41,918 bases of DNA, taken from the NCBI GenBank assembly GCA_020054065.1, contig JAGVLX010000012.1, positions 1 to 41,918 on the forward strand, in the 5' to 3' direction. Made by a program: the position numbers and the translations under genes. The DNA comes from Parachlamydiales bacterium (GTDB lineage Bacteria; Chlamydiota; Chlamydiia; Chlamydiales; JAEYWL01). Within the stretch, counting starts at the first letter, position 1, and the number at the start of each line of letters is the position of its first letter. Below are positions 8,555 to 16,484 of the stretch, piece by piece. The notes beneath the pieces were generated by a model. That model was not told the DNA's origin. It ran no database searches and worked only from the letters and a program-made list of their open reading frames with translations.

Positions 8555-9826
8555 TTAGGCAAACAAGAGATAGGCGCCGATGCCGGCAAAATAGCCGATT
8601 GCCGCAGGTAAAGAAATGCGGCGCATATACCAGAAGAAATCAACTTTCTCGAGTCCCATAAACACAACACCAGCAGCTGAACCGATGATCAACATGCTGC
8701 CGCCTGTACCCGCACAGTAGGCAATCAGCTGCCAGAAATTGGCGTCTTGCGGAATGACTTCTAGGGAATACATCCCCATCGATGCAGCGACAAGCGGGAT
8801 GTTGTCAACAACCGCAGAAGCAATACCAATCACCACAGCAATACTCGCATGATTCGGTAGCCAACGATCCATCAAAAGCGCCAAGTTGTTTAACAAATTA
8901 GCCGCATTTAATGCATCAATACATAACAAAATGCCTAAAAAGAAAATCACACTAGTCAAGTCGATCTTGGTCAAAATTTCTGGCATCTTTAGATGATTGC
9001 GCGCTTCATTACGACGATGGACCAAATCGGTCACGAGCCACAATACCGCCAACCCAAGCAGAATCCCCATATAGGGTGGCAACCCAGTCAGTTGCTTAAA
9101 GAGCGGTACAAATAACAACGAACCAATCCCTAAAGCAAGGATCCACAAGCCGCTAGGTTCCATTACTTCGTCTTGAACGGAATCGCGTTTCTCAATCTTC
9201 CCAGTGACTCCCCAAGCTAAGCATAAGGTCGATACAATCATGCAAACCAGACTAGGGAGAAACAATCCCTGCATCAAATGGATCGAGGATAGCTGTCCGC
9301 CAATCCACAACATGGTTGTTGTCACATCGCCGATCGGCGTCCAGGCTCCCCCCGCATTCGCCGCAATCACAATCGCCCCGCCCATCAACCAGCGGTCTTG
9401 CCGGTCATCGATGATCTTCCGCAAAATGGCTACCATCACAATGGTTGTCGTCAAATTATCGATGATGCCAGACAACACAAACGCAATGGCCGAGAGAGTC
9501 CACATCACCGCACGCTTGGATTCGAAGCGGATTAAGCGGGAAATGCAGTTGAACCCCTTATGGACGTTGATCACTTCAACAATCGCCATGGCACCGAGCA
9601 GAAAGAAAACAACTTGGCTGACTTCCGCTAACGAATGAGTCAGAAAACCCGTCGCATCCTGCACGTGAGCAAACAGCACCACCCATAAGAGAATGGCTGT
9701 CAGCAAGGCAATCGTGGATTTGTGAATACGGGTCAGGTGTTCAAAAATGATGAACACATAACCGACAATAAAGACAATACTAAGAGGGAATGCCGGGGAT
9801 GCAAAAAGTCTGGGAAAGAGATTCAT
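8555..9826 (-). CDS. nhaD: NhaD-type sodium/proton antiporter
   Basis: This 423-residue inner membrane protein exchanges Na+ or Li+ for protons and would help with pH and salt balance inside a host vacuole. It has about 11-12 hydrophobic segments across its length and the NhaD signature ANAGGAWTPIGDVTTTMLWIG, as well as the paired SGIIDNLTTTIVM and SAVVDNIPLVAAS motifs with the membrane aspartates seen in the ion transporter superfamily. The length fits the family. It starts 3 bases after the stop codon of a small secreted protein gene, so the two are probably co-transcribed. Confidence 0.92.
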   Translation of the reverse strand: MNLFPRLFASPAFPLSIVFIVGYVFIIFEHLTRIHKSTIALLTAILLWVVLFAHVQDATGFLTHSLAEVSQVVFFLLGAMAIVEVINVHKGFNCISRLIRFESKRAVMWTLSAIAFVLSGIIDNLTTTIVMVAILRKIIDDRQDRWLMGGAIVIAANAGGAWTPIGDVTTTMLWIGGQLSSIHLMQGLFLPSLVCMIVSTLCLAWGVTGKIEKRDSVQDEVMEPSGLWILALGIGSLLFVPLFKQLTGLPPYMGILLGLAVLWLVTDLVHRRNEARNHLKMPEILTKIDLTSVIFFLGILLCIDALNAANLLNNLALLMDRWLPNHASIAVVIGIASAVVDNIPLVAASMGMYSLEVIPQDANFWQLIAYCAGTGGSMLIIGSAAGVVFMGLEKVDFFWYMRRISLPAAIGYFAGIGAYLLFA

Positions 9827-9829
9827 AAG

Positions 9830-10036
9830 TTACGATTCTTGGTCTTCACTCTGCTCATCCTCCTCCACATCCTCATCACGGGACGGAGTAGGCGCAGGAG
9901 CAACTTTTTTTCTTTTAGGGACACCGCGTTTTGATTTATGACGATCATAAAGATTACATTGGGCTTGAAGTTCAGGGGTTTGGAAGAGTGCGGCACAGAA
10001 CGAACATACAGCAAAAGCAATAATTATACGTTTCAT
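9830..10036 (-). CDS. Small putative secreted protein with acidic tail
   Basis: This 68-residue protein begins MKRIIIAFAVCSFCAALF, a clear signal peptide, with likely cleavage near LQA-Q at residues 24-26. The mature part is first basic (RHKSKRGVPKRKK), then proline-rich (APAPTPSR), then strongly acidic (DEDVEEDEQSEDQES). The ATG at 10036 is chosen over an upstream start at 10063 because GGAGG lies 9 bases before it. I do not recognise a family. It immediately precedes nhaD on the same strand, but a functional link is not shown. Confidence 0.6.
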   Translation of the reverse strand: MKRIIIAFAVCSFCAALFQTPELQAQCNLYDRHKSKRGVPKRKKVAPAPTPSRDEDVEEDEQSEDQES

Positions 10037-10107
10037 CTTTAGCAACCTCCGTGATATAAACATGCATTATAGTTTGAACTAAATTAACTATTTTTCCCAG
10101 TTTTTTT

Positions 10108-10608
10108 ATGCCTAATCCCATTATTCGTAGCTCAATTCGCCCGGAATTGAAACTGAATACCCTCTTAAATGGTACCCTCATCGCCGTTGCGGGGGTAGCC
10201 CTGCTGGTCGCTGGCGGGACGTTCATGCCGGAACGATTGCTCTCTACCTGGGGCTTCCTGATTTGGATTGTCGCCTTATTCATGATTGCCTATGGACTCA
10301 TCCCCTACCGGAAATTGACCCGTTTAGAACTTAAGCCTTTCGAAATCCATAACGAGGGGGATCGGTTTTTATTCAAAACTCCGAAAGGTGTCGTCCTTAC
10401 CCTGCCTAAAAAAGAGATTATCAAATCCCAATATGTCACCTTAGGCAAGGTGTATGGAATCGCCATCTGGTTAAAGGAACCGGAAGAACTTCCCGATACC
10501 ATTCGTAACGATTTATATCAGAATAAAATACGCAAGGCTTTTGGGTGCGACCTCTTTTTGCCCTACTTCTCAGAAAAAGGGTACAGCGAGTTCCAAGCAG
10601 CGCTTTAA
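10108..10608 (+). CDS. Conserved small membrane protein, function unknown
   Basis: This 166-residue protein has two predicted membrane helices near residues 20-38 and 47-65, joined by a short loop, followed by a soluble domain of about 100 residues rich in beta-type stretches (DRFLFKTPKGVVLTLPKKEI). The tail has a regular pattern that could resemble a small PH-like fold, but this is only an impression. It is transcribed away from the nhaD pair across a 71-base gap and ends next to a long inverted repeat that probably terminates it. Confidence 0.75.
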   Translation: MPNPIIRSSIRPELKLNTLLNGTLIAVAGVALLVAGGTFMPERLLSTWGFLIWIVALFMIAYGLIPYRKLTRLELKPFEIHNEGDRFLFKTPKGVVLTLPKKEIIKSQYVTLGKVYGIAIWLKEPEELPDTIRNDLYQNKIRKAFGCDLFLPYFSEKGYSEFQAAL

Positions 10609-10617
10609 CAAAAGAAA

Positions 10618-10700
10618 CAGGACAAACAGGACATACACGACACACAGGACGATAAATTGTCCTAAAGGTCCTGTGTGTCGTGTATGTCCTGTTTGTCCTG
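10618..10700. repeat. 33-bp perfect inverted repeat, probable bidirectional terminator
   Basis: The arms 10618-10650 and 10668-10700 are perfect reverse complements with a 17-base loop. The arm is built of similar short words (CAGGACAAA, CAGGACATACA, CGACACA, CAGGAC). It sits between two convergent genes, and the plus-strand side is followed by GTTTTT, while on the minus strand TTTCTTTT follows, so it can end transcription in both directions. A related copy lies at 24782-24869. Confidence 0.9.
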
Positions 10701-10704
10701 GTTT

Positions 10705-11661
10705 TTAAACGCCGGATTGGATGATGTCGTGCAGCTTAATGATGCCGACTACTTTTTGATCTTCAAGAACGGGGAGCACCATGATGGGAGATTTTTGATT
10801 TGCTTCCATCAATTGCATCGCATCAATGGCAAGCATCTCTGAACCGATTGTGCGCGGGTTTTTACTCATCAACTCACCTAGCGGCATCTCTAACGCCTTT
10901 GTGCCATGCTGCTGAAGGGCCCGTCGTAAATCGCCGTCGGTAAAAATCCCTCTTAAATGAGCGTTTTTATCAATCACGAGGATGCATCCGCATTTTTTGT
11001 TGGACAACTCGACGAGCTCATCAAAAAGCTTATCCTCAGGCCCGCACAAAGGGATTCCTTCGCCGGTAATCATCAGATCTTTCACTTTCATGATCAGCCG
11101 CTTTCCGATCCGTCCTGCCGGATGATTTTGGCGGTATTGGTCCAGCGGGAATTTTTTCAATTCCATTAGCGCCACTGCTACCACATCTCCGAAGAGCCCT
11201 TGTAGAATCGATGAGGTCGTCGGTGCTAGATCGTAGGGGCAAAGCTCTTTTTCCAACGGGAGATGCACAACGACTTCGCACGCCTTAGCTAATCGGCTCT
11301 GCTGTGTACTGACGACCGCAATCAGAGGTAGATTCTTATTCCGCAAAAAGGGAACCAGCTGCAACAGTTCATCGCTTTCGCCGCTTTTGCTAAAAAAAAC
11401 GAAACAATCTTGTTCAGTGACAATCCCAATATCGCCATGTAACGCGTTGGTCGCCCCTAGGTAGAGCGATTTGGTACCCGTTGAGGTGAGCGTCAGCGCA
11501 GCTTTCTTCGCCACTAAAGCGCTTTTGCCAATCCCGGTGAAATAGATCACCCCTTTGCAATTGGCAAGCACATCGAGTGCTTTTTGGATTTCCCCAGCAT
11601 CGACATGCGAAAAATAGTAGGTTAAACTTTGCTGCTGCTTCTTAAGGAGTTGCTTGATCAT
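10705..11661 (-). CDS. kdsD: Arabinose-5-phosphate isomerase (KpsF/GutQ family)
   Basis: This 318-residue cytoplasmic enzyme converts ribulose 5-phosphate to arabinose 5-phosphate, the first step toward KDO of lipopolysaccharide. An N-terminal SIS domain (about 30-170) carries TGIGKSALVA and SKSGESDEL, followed by the family motif NHPAGRIGKRL and two CBS domains (about 200-260 and 265-318). The length matches the family. It is convergent with the small membrane protein gene upstream in the window and divergent from icd. gmhA and lpxK nearby serve the same envelope pathway. Confidence 0.93.
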   Translation of the reverse strand: MIKQLLKKQQQSLTYYFSHVDAGEIQKALDVLANCKGVIYFTGIGKSALVAKKAALTLTSTGTKSLYLGATNALHGDIGIVTEQDCFVFFSKSGESDELLQLVPFLRNKNLPLIAVVSTQQSRLAKACEVVVHLPLEKELCPYDLAPTTSSILQGLFGDVVAVALMELKKFPLDQYRQNHPAGRIGKRLIMKVKDLMITGEGIPLCGPEDKLFDELVELSNKKCGCILVIDKNAHLRGIFTDGDLRRALQQHGTKALEMPLGELMSKNPRTIGSEMLAIDAMQLMEANQKSPIMVLPVLEDQKVVGIIKLHDIIQSGV

Positions 11662-11767
11662 AGAAGGGGAAGTATAGAGGAGATGGCTTTAAGTCTCAAC
11701 ACTCTCTTGTCAAAAATAAAGTTGCTAGGCAGCATATGTTTCATAAACCTGCCACTGGAGAATTCTT

Positions 11768-13213
11768 ATGTCACACAACCTTATCCCTATCGCTGTTGCT
11801 GAAGGAGATGGCATCGGCCCTGAAATCATGGGCGCCACCCTGCAAATTTTAAAAGAAGCAGGCGCCAAGTTGGAGTACCATCCAGTCGAAATTGGGGAAA
11901 AGGTGTATCTACGCGGCCAGCCGGCCGGTATCGATCCAGGCACCTGGGAGGTGCTGCGCCACACCAAAGCGTTTTTGAAGGCGCCGATCACCACTCCGCA
12001 GGGAGGAGGGTTTAAAAGTTTGAACGTCACCGTCAGAACATCCCTAGGGCTCTACGCCAATGTCCGTCCGTGCGTGGCGTATTATCCCTTTGTCGAGACC
12101 CGCTATCCGGGGATGGATGTGGTGATCATTCGCGAAAATGAGGAAGATCTCTACACTGGCATTGAATACCGTTTAAGCCAGGACGTGTACCACGCCATGA
12201 AAGTGATCACTCGCACTGGATGTGAACGGATCGTTCGCTACGCTTTTGAATACGCCGTTGCCAACAACCGTAAAAAAGTCACTTGCTTCAGCAAAGATAA
12301 TATTCTGAAGCTCACCGACGGCACATTCCATAAGGTTTTTGATGAGATCTCTAAGGAATACCCCAGCATTGTACCTGAGCATTGGATTGTCGACATTGGA
12401 GCAGCGAAACTTGCCGATACCCCCACCAATTTTGATGTCATCGTCATGGCAAACTTGTATGGCGATATCTTATCTGATGTGGCAGCGCAAATTGCCGGAT
12501 CGGTTGGTTTGGCCGGATCCGCCAATATCGGACAATTTGGCGCCATGTTTGAAGCGATTCACGGTTCTGCGCCGCGCCGCGCCGGACAAAACTTAGCCAA
12601 TCCTTCCGGATTGCTTCTCGCAGCCATCATGATGTTGAACCATTTGGGTGACTTCGACACCGCAACCAGAATTCATAATGCGTGGTTAAAAACGATTGAA
12701 GACGGGATTCATACGTACGACATTTTTAAAGAGAACACCAGCAAGCAAAAAGTCGGTACTAAAGAGTTTGCCGCAGCAGTTGTCCGCCATTTGGGACAAT
12801 TGCCGCAAAAATTGAAGCCCGCTGTGCATGCAAACGCACAACATAAGCATAAAGCGGTCATTAAAGCATCGGATGAACAGAAAGAGTTAACCGGCGTCGA
12901 TGTGTTTGTGGAATGGGGCAAAGGACTTGACGAACTCCGCCAAGGATTAGAAGCGGCGGCTGAAGGATTAAAGCTGGTGATGATTGGTAATCGCGGTGTC
13001 AAAGTGTGGCCAAACACCATGGCCGAAACAAATACGGTCGATTTGTGGCGCTGCCGTTTCGAATCCAAAGAGAAAGAGAAAACGATCAAGCATCAGCAAG
13101 TGGCGGAGCTGCTTACCCGTCTGGCCAAGCAGGGATTCGATTTCGCCAGCATCGAGAACCTGTATCACTATGACGGAAAGCCGTTCTACACAGTCTCTCA
13201 AGACCAGCAATAG
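11768..13213 (+). CDS. icd: NADP-type isocitrate dehydrogenase, long form
   Basis: This 481-residue enzyme would oxidise isocitrate to 2-oxoglutarate in the citric acid cycle. It has the beta-decarboxylating dehydrogenase signatures: EGDGIGPEIM at the start, NVTVRTSLGLYANVRP for substrate binding, ENEEDLYTGIEY with the catalytic tyrosine, MANLYGDILSDVAAQIAGSV for metal and AIHGSAPRRAGQNLANPSG for cofactor. About 140 extra C-terminal residues (from about 335) form a domain known in Thermus and Rickettsia enzymes. The start follows GGAGAATTCTT. Chlamydiaceae lack this step, so the gene supports an environmental chlamydia with a fuller cycle. Confidence 0.92.
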   Translation: MSHNLIPIAVAEGDGIGPEIMGATLQILKEAGAKLEYHPVEIGEKVYLRGQPAGIDPGTWEVLRHTKAFLKAPITTPQGGGFKSLNVTVRTSLGLYANVRPCVAYYPFVETRYPGMDVVIIRENEEDLYTGIEYRLSQDVYHAMKVITRTGCERIVRYAFEYAVANNRKKVTCFSKDNILKLTDGTFHKVFDEISKEYPSIVPEHWIVDIGAAKLADTPTNFDVIVMANLYGDILSDVAAQIAGSVGLAGSANIGQFGAMFEAIHGSAPRRAGQNLANPSGLLLAAIMMLNHLGDFDTATRIHNAWLKTIEDGIHTYDIFKENTSKQKVGTKEFAAAVVRHLGQLPQKLKPAVHANAQHKHKAVIKASDEQKELTGVDVFVEWGKGLDELRQGLEAAAEGLKLVMIGNRGVKVWPNTMAETNTVDLWRCRFESKEKEKTIKHQQVAELLTRLAKQGFDFASIENLYHYDGKPFYTVSQDQQ

Positions 13214-13236
13214 AAAGCAAAAAAAGAAAAAGAAAC

Positions 13237-13272
13237 ATTTGGAGTGCTGTAACTTGTTACCGCACTCCAAAT
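13237..13272. terminator. Palindromic terminator between icd and gltT
   Basis: The palindrome has outer arms TTTGGAGTGC and GCACTCCAAA around GTAAC-TT-GTTAC, followed by TTTT on the plus strand. It lies between two convergent genes and can terminate both. The same word family (GGAGTGC..AACTTGTT..) recurs at 27488-27620. Confidence 0.75.
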
Positions 13273-13306
13273 TTTCGCTTTGCGATAAAAACTCTAGCTA
13301 TGCCTC

Positions 13307-14548
13307 TTATGTTTGTGCTTTTTGGGGCTCGAATTGGATATTCTCTTCACGATAATATTTCTTTTCGTTCAGCTCCCCTTCTGCTTTCGCCACATAAACG
13401 GCTACCACTGCATCTCCAAGAATATTTACCACCGTCGAGATCATCTCCCGCACCCGGTCAATCCCTGCCAGCATCGCCATGCCTTCCAGTGGCAATCCAG
13501 CCGATACCATCACAGCTGAAAGCATGATAAACCCTGTGCCGGGAACTCCCGCGGCACCGATTGCAGAGAGCGTAGCAGTGATCACAATCATGAGCAGGCT
13601 GTAAAAACTCAAGTCAATGCCATACACTTGAGAAATGAAAATGGCCGCCATCGCTTGAAAGATGGCCGAACCATTCATGTTCACCGTATTGCCTAAAGGC
13701 AGAATAAAGCTGGTGATGTTTTTAGAAACGCCCAAATTCCTTTGAGTGCAATGCATATTAGCAGGCAGCGCCGCCGAACTGCTGCATGTGCTGAAAGCGA
13801 TTAACATCGCATCATACATGCCTTTAAAAAAGGGCAGCGGATGTACCTTCGCCATAAACCAGAGGATCGATCCAAATACCAGTCCGACATGCAAAGCACA
13901 TACAAAAAAGTAAGCGGTTAAAAATTTGAGCAGGGGGAATAAAACCGATAGTCCGAACGAACCGGTCACATTGGCCATGATGGCGAAGATCGCTAGGGGC
14001 GACAACTCCATGATCATTCCGGTCAATGTATACATCGATTCAGCAATCGCCTCCATAAAATCGAGCAAGGGCTTCGCTTTTTCTCCGGTAAAATTAATGG
14101 CAAATCCTAAAAATACCGCAAATACAATCACTTGCAAAATGTTGCCGCTGGCCAATGAGGCAAAAGGGTTGGAAGGAACGAGTGAAAGAAAGATATTGGA
14201 AGGCGATGCTGTTTCCACCACAAGGTTTGTGTGTCCTGGGACTTTATAAAGAAAGCCTGCTCCGGGCTTAAACAAGTAGGCAAAGAGTAAGCCCAGCATG
14301 ATTGCGATGACGGTCGTCCCTAAATACATCAGCAAGGAACGGATCCCCACCCGTCCTAGTTTTTTCGGGTCATGGATACTTGTCACTCCCACCACCATGG
14401 AGGCTAAAACCAAGGGGATAATGATCATATTGATCAATCCCAGAAAGATGCCGCCTATCGGTTCTAAAATGCTCATTCGAGGTCCGCCAATCGCTCCAAC
14501 CAGCACACCGAGAATCATTGCGATAAAAATTTTTGTATAAAGTTTCAT
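13307..14548 (-). CDS. gltT: Sodium/proton-dependent glutamate or dicarboxylate symporter
   Basis: This 413-residue membrane protein belongs to the DAACS family (GltP/GltT/DctA), which takes up glutamate, aspartate or C4-dicarboxylates with Na+ or H+. It shows the serine-rich hairpin STCSSSAALPANMHC, the PLGNTVNMNGSAIFQAM motif and the second hairpin AAGVPGTGFIML, together with about eight membrane helices. The length is as expected. The start ATG is preceded by an excellent GGAGG. Its substrate cannot be told from sequence alone; glutamate is a plausible host-derived carbon source feeding the cycle with icd next door. A gltT gene occupies the same neighbourhood in Chlamydia, as I recall. Confidence 0.9.
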   Translation of the reverse strand: MKLYTKIFIAMILGVLVGAIGGPRMSILEPIGGIFLGLINMIIIPLVLASMVVGVTSIHDPKKLGRVGIRSLLMYLGTTVIAIMLGLLFAYLFKPGAGFLYKVPGHTNLVVETASPSNIFLSLVPSNPFASLASGNILQVIVFAVFLGFAINFTGEKAKPLLDFMEAIAESMYTLTGMIMELSPLAIFAIMANVTGSFGLSVLFPLLKFLTAYFFVCALHVGLVFGSILWFMAKVHPLPFFKGMYDAMLIAFSTCSSSAALPANMHCTQRNLGVSKNITSFILPLGNTVNMNGSAIFQAMAAIFISQVYGIDLSFYSLLMIVITATLSAIGAAGVPGTGFIMLSAVMVSAGLPLEGMAMLAGIDRVREMISTVVNILGDAVVAVYVAKAEGELNEKKYYREENIQFEPQKAQT

Positions 14549-14573
14549 GGTTCGTTACCTCCTACGAATCTGA

Positions 14574-14592
14574 CAGGGTTGCTTTAGCCCTG
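14574..14592 (-). promoter_or_regulatory. Small hairpin in the gltT leader
   Basis: In the 87-base region upstream of gltT, CAGGG and CCCTG are separated by 9 bases, forming a short hairpin about 26 bases before the start codon and just upstream of the GGAGG. It could be a structured leader or the remnant of a terminator for lpxK, which ends just upstream. Confidence 0.3.
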
Positions 14593-14635
14593 CTGCTTCT
14601 CCTTGATTGATTAAAAACTATTTTGCCGTGTTGAA

Positions 14636-15772
14636 TTACACGAGGGGGGCGCTATTTCTTAGGGCCGAATCCTGGTCTAGCTTCACTTTGATGGAAGCGA
14701 TAAAGGCATTCCAGTGATTCTGGCCTTCTACGATTGATAGGTGCATTTTAACCCAAGCGACGGGTAAAGGACAAGCATGGGTTTCACTCATCCTCACTTT
14801 ATCTTTTTCTGTACAGAGCAACGCTTCTGCTCCCTGCTTGACACAGTGTCGGCCGAATTGGTCTAAAAGCTCAGGGTCAGGGGCGATGTGGTCCGCCGAA
14901 ACACATTCGGCAACCACCTGCCAGCCCTCTTTTTCGATCAGTTCGCGGAAATGATCCGGGTTCGCGATGCCGCAAAACATCCCTACACGGGTTCCTTTAG
15001 GCAATTTGAGCGGGCTGTCATGCAGATCATGGATCGAATCGATAACCGGATGCACAGCCACCAGCGGCGCTGATGTATAGCGGGCGAGCTGATGCTTGCA
15101 GGAGAGATATTGCACACGGTCGCTGACGTGGTTCATCACCACCAAACTCGCACGGGCTAGGGCATTTAGATTTTCGCGTAAAAATCCGCGGGGCAGGAAA
15201 TACCCTTTTCCAAAGGGATCTGAGCCATCGACCACAACAATTTCCAAATCGCGGCTCAGGTAGCGATATTGCATCCCATCGTCCAGCAAGATCACCTGCA
15301 TGCCGGCTTTAGCGGCCATGCGCGACGCAGAACTGCGGCGCCGTCCTACAAAAACATGTGCATGGGGCAGATTTTGAGAAAGCAGATACGGTTCATCGCC
15401 GCAAAAAGAGGACGGATAGAGCGGGCCGTTGCCGCGGCTCAAGACGAGAGGCGAGGAGAGCTGCTCGGCCGGCGAACGGTAACCACGGGTGATGATTGCC
15501 AGGGCATAGTCGGTCAGTTGCTTGCCGAGCATGAGGGTGACCGGCGTTTTTCCCGTGCCTCCAGCAACGATATTCCCGATACTGATCACCACGGGGACGG
15601 GGGGAGAGTAGCGGCGCAGCCAGCCATGGTCGAATGCCCAGTTGCGGCAAAAGACCCCTAAGCCATAAGCCCAACTGAGGACGCGCAGACCCGCCCGGGC
15701 GAGCGCAGCGGTGAATCCGGTACGCTTCCCTTTGATGATCTCAATGCAATATAATTCTGCATCTGTCAGCAT
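14636..15772 (-). CDS. lpxK: Tetraacyldisaccharide 4'-kinase LpxK
   Basis: This 378-residue inner-membrane-associated kinase phosphorylates the 4' position of the lipid A disaccharide, the sixth step of lipid A synthesis. It has the LpxK P-loop ISIGNIVAGGTGKTPVT (GGTGKT at about 71-76), an N-terminal hydrophobic stretch for membrane contact (about 28-45), LDDGMQYRYLSRDLEIVVVDG, which is the family's DDGxQ motif, and LLCTEKDKVR near the end. The length is in the family range of 320-380. It follows gmhA on the same strand but has its own likely promoter in the 62-base gap. Confidence 0.94.
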   Translation of the reverse strand: MLTDAELYCIEIIKGKRTGFTAALARAGLRVLSWAYGLGVFCRNWAFDHGWLRRYSPPVPVVISIGNIVAGGTGKTPVTLMLGKQLTDYALAIITRGYRSPAEQLSSPLVLSRGNGPLYPSSFCGDEPYLLSQNLPHAHVFVGRRRSSASRMAAKAGMQVILLDDGMQYRYLSRDLEIVVVDGSDPFGKGYFLPRGFLRENLNALARASLVVMNHVSDRVQYLSCKHQLARYTSAPLVAVHPVIDSIHDLHDSPLKLPKGTRVGMFCGIANPDHFRELIEKEGWQVVAECVSADHIAPDPELLDQFGRHCVKQGAEALLCTEKDKVRMSETHACPLPVAWVKMHLSIVEGQNHWNAFIASIKVKLDQDSALRNSAPLV

Positions 15773-15813
15773 TAGAACCTTGTAATAACTAAAATTAACT
15801 TAGTAAAACTAAG

Positions 15814-15843
15814 ATTATAATGTTATTGAATTTTTTATGTAAA
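15814..15843 (-). promoter_or_regulatory. Candidate lpxK promoter with adjoining hairpin
   Basis: On the minus strand TTTACA (15838-15843) and TATAAT (15814-15819) are 18 bases apart. Immediately downstream, 15799-15813, is the palindrome CTTAGT-TTT-ACTAAG, which would lie at or just after the transcription start. This may be an operator or an RNA hairpin; the local AT-richness lowers confidence. Confidence 0.4.
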
Positions 15844-16440
15844 TAACTTTGCTTCAATTAGTTCGATGATAATATGGATAGCCGCCATATGCGCTTCCTG
15901 AACCCGGTCTGACGTTTTAAAGCCCCGAATGAGGAGCTCTAGATCAGCGACCCCTTTGAGCTTACCTCCATCCTTACCTAAAAAGGCGATGGTCTTAAGG
16001 CCAGCTTGCTTAGCCGCTTTAAAAGCTTCAACGATATTGGGAGAGTTTCCGCTGGTGGTGAGTCCGACAAAAATATCGCCACGCTTGCCAAACGCTTCAA
16101 TCCCCCGGGAAAACACATATTCAAAACCTGCGTCATTTCCCACACAGGTGATATGACCCGGATCGCTTAAAGCTAACGCAGGCAAAGCTGGGCGCTTTTG
16201 ACGGAAGTATCCCGAAAGCTCTTCCGCAAAGTGGGCGGCGTCGCAGAGGCTTCCGCCGTTGCCGGCAATGAGGATTTTGTTTCCGTTTTGGAACGCTTCT
16301 GCAATCATCAGGGCAGCCGATTCAATAAAGTTCAACGCAGCTGGTGTATTGAGGGCTTGAATGGCTTGAATACTTTCCAAAACGGCATTGTGAGCTTTCG
16401 ATTGCAAATCTGTCTTTAGGGCCGGGGCAATGTAACTCAT
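15835..16440 (-). CDS. gmhA: Phosphoheptose isomerase (SIS family)
   Basis: This 201-residue cytoplasmic enzyme converts sedoheptulose 7-phosphate to D-glycero-D-manno-heptose 7-phosphate for the lipopolysaccharide inner core. It contains IAGNGGSLCDAAHFAEELSG, TTSGNSPNIVEAFKAA and the C-terminal QEAHMAAIHIIIELIE, all GmhA signatures including the histidine and glutamate residues that bind metal or act in catalysis. The length matches. KdsD and LpxK in the same region act in the same envelope pathway. Confidence 0.93.
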   Translation of the reverse strand: MSYIAPALKTDLQSKAHNAVLESIQAIQALNTPAALNFIESAALMIAEAFQNGNKILIAGNGGSLCDAAHFAEELSGYFRQKRPALPALALSDPGHITCVGNDAGFEYVFSRGIEAFGKRGDIFVGLTTSGNSPNIVEAFKAAKQAGLKTIAFLGKDGGKLKGVADLELLIRGFKTSDRVQEAHMAAIHIIIELIEAKLFT

Positions 16441-16484
16441 AGGCTCGAAATCATAACATTGAAGGGTAAAATTGAGTACTCAAT

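Noticed and set aside
9204..9638. 144-residue open frame opposite nhaD
   Set aside because: It is the shadow of the conserved NhaD motifs in the other strand.
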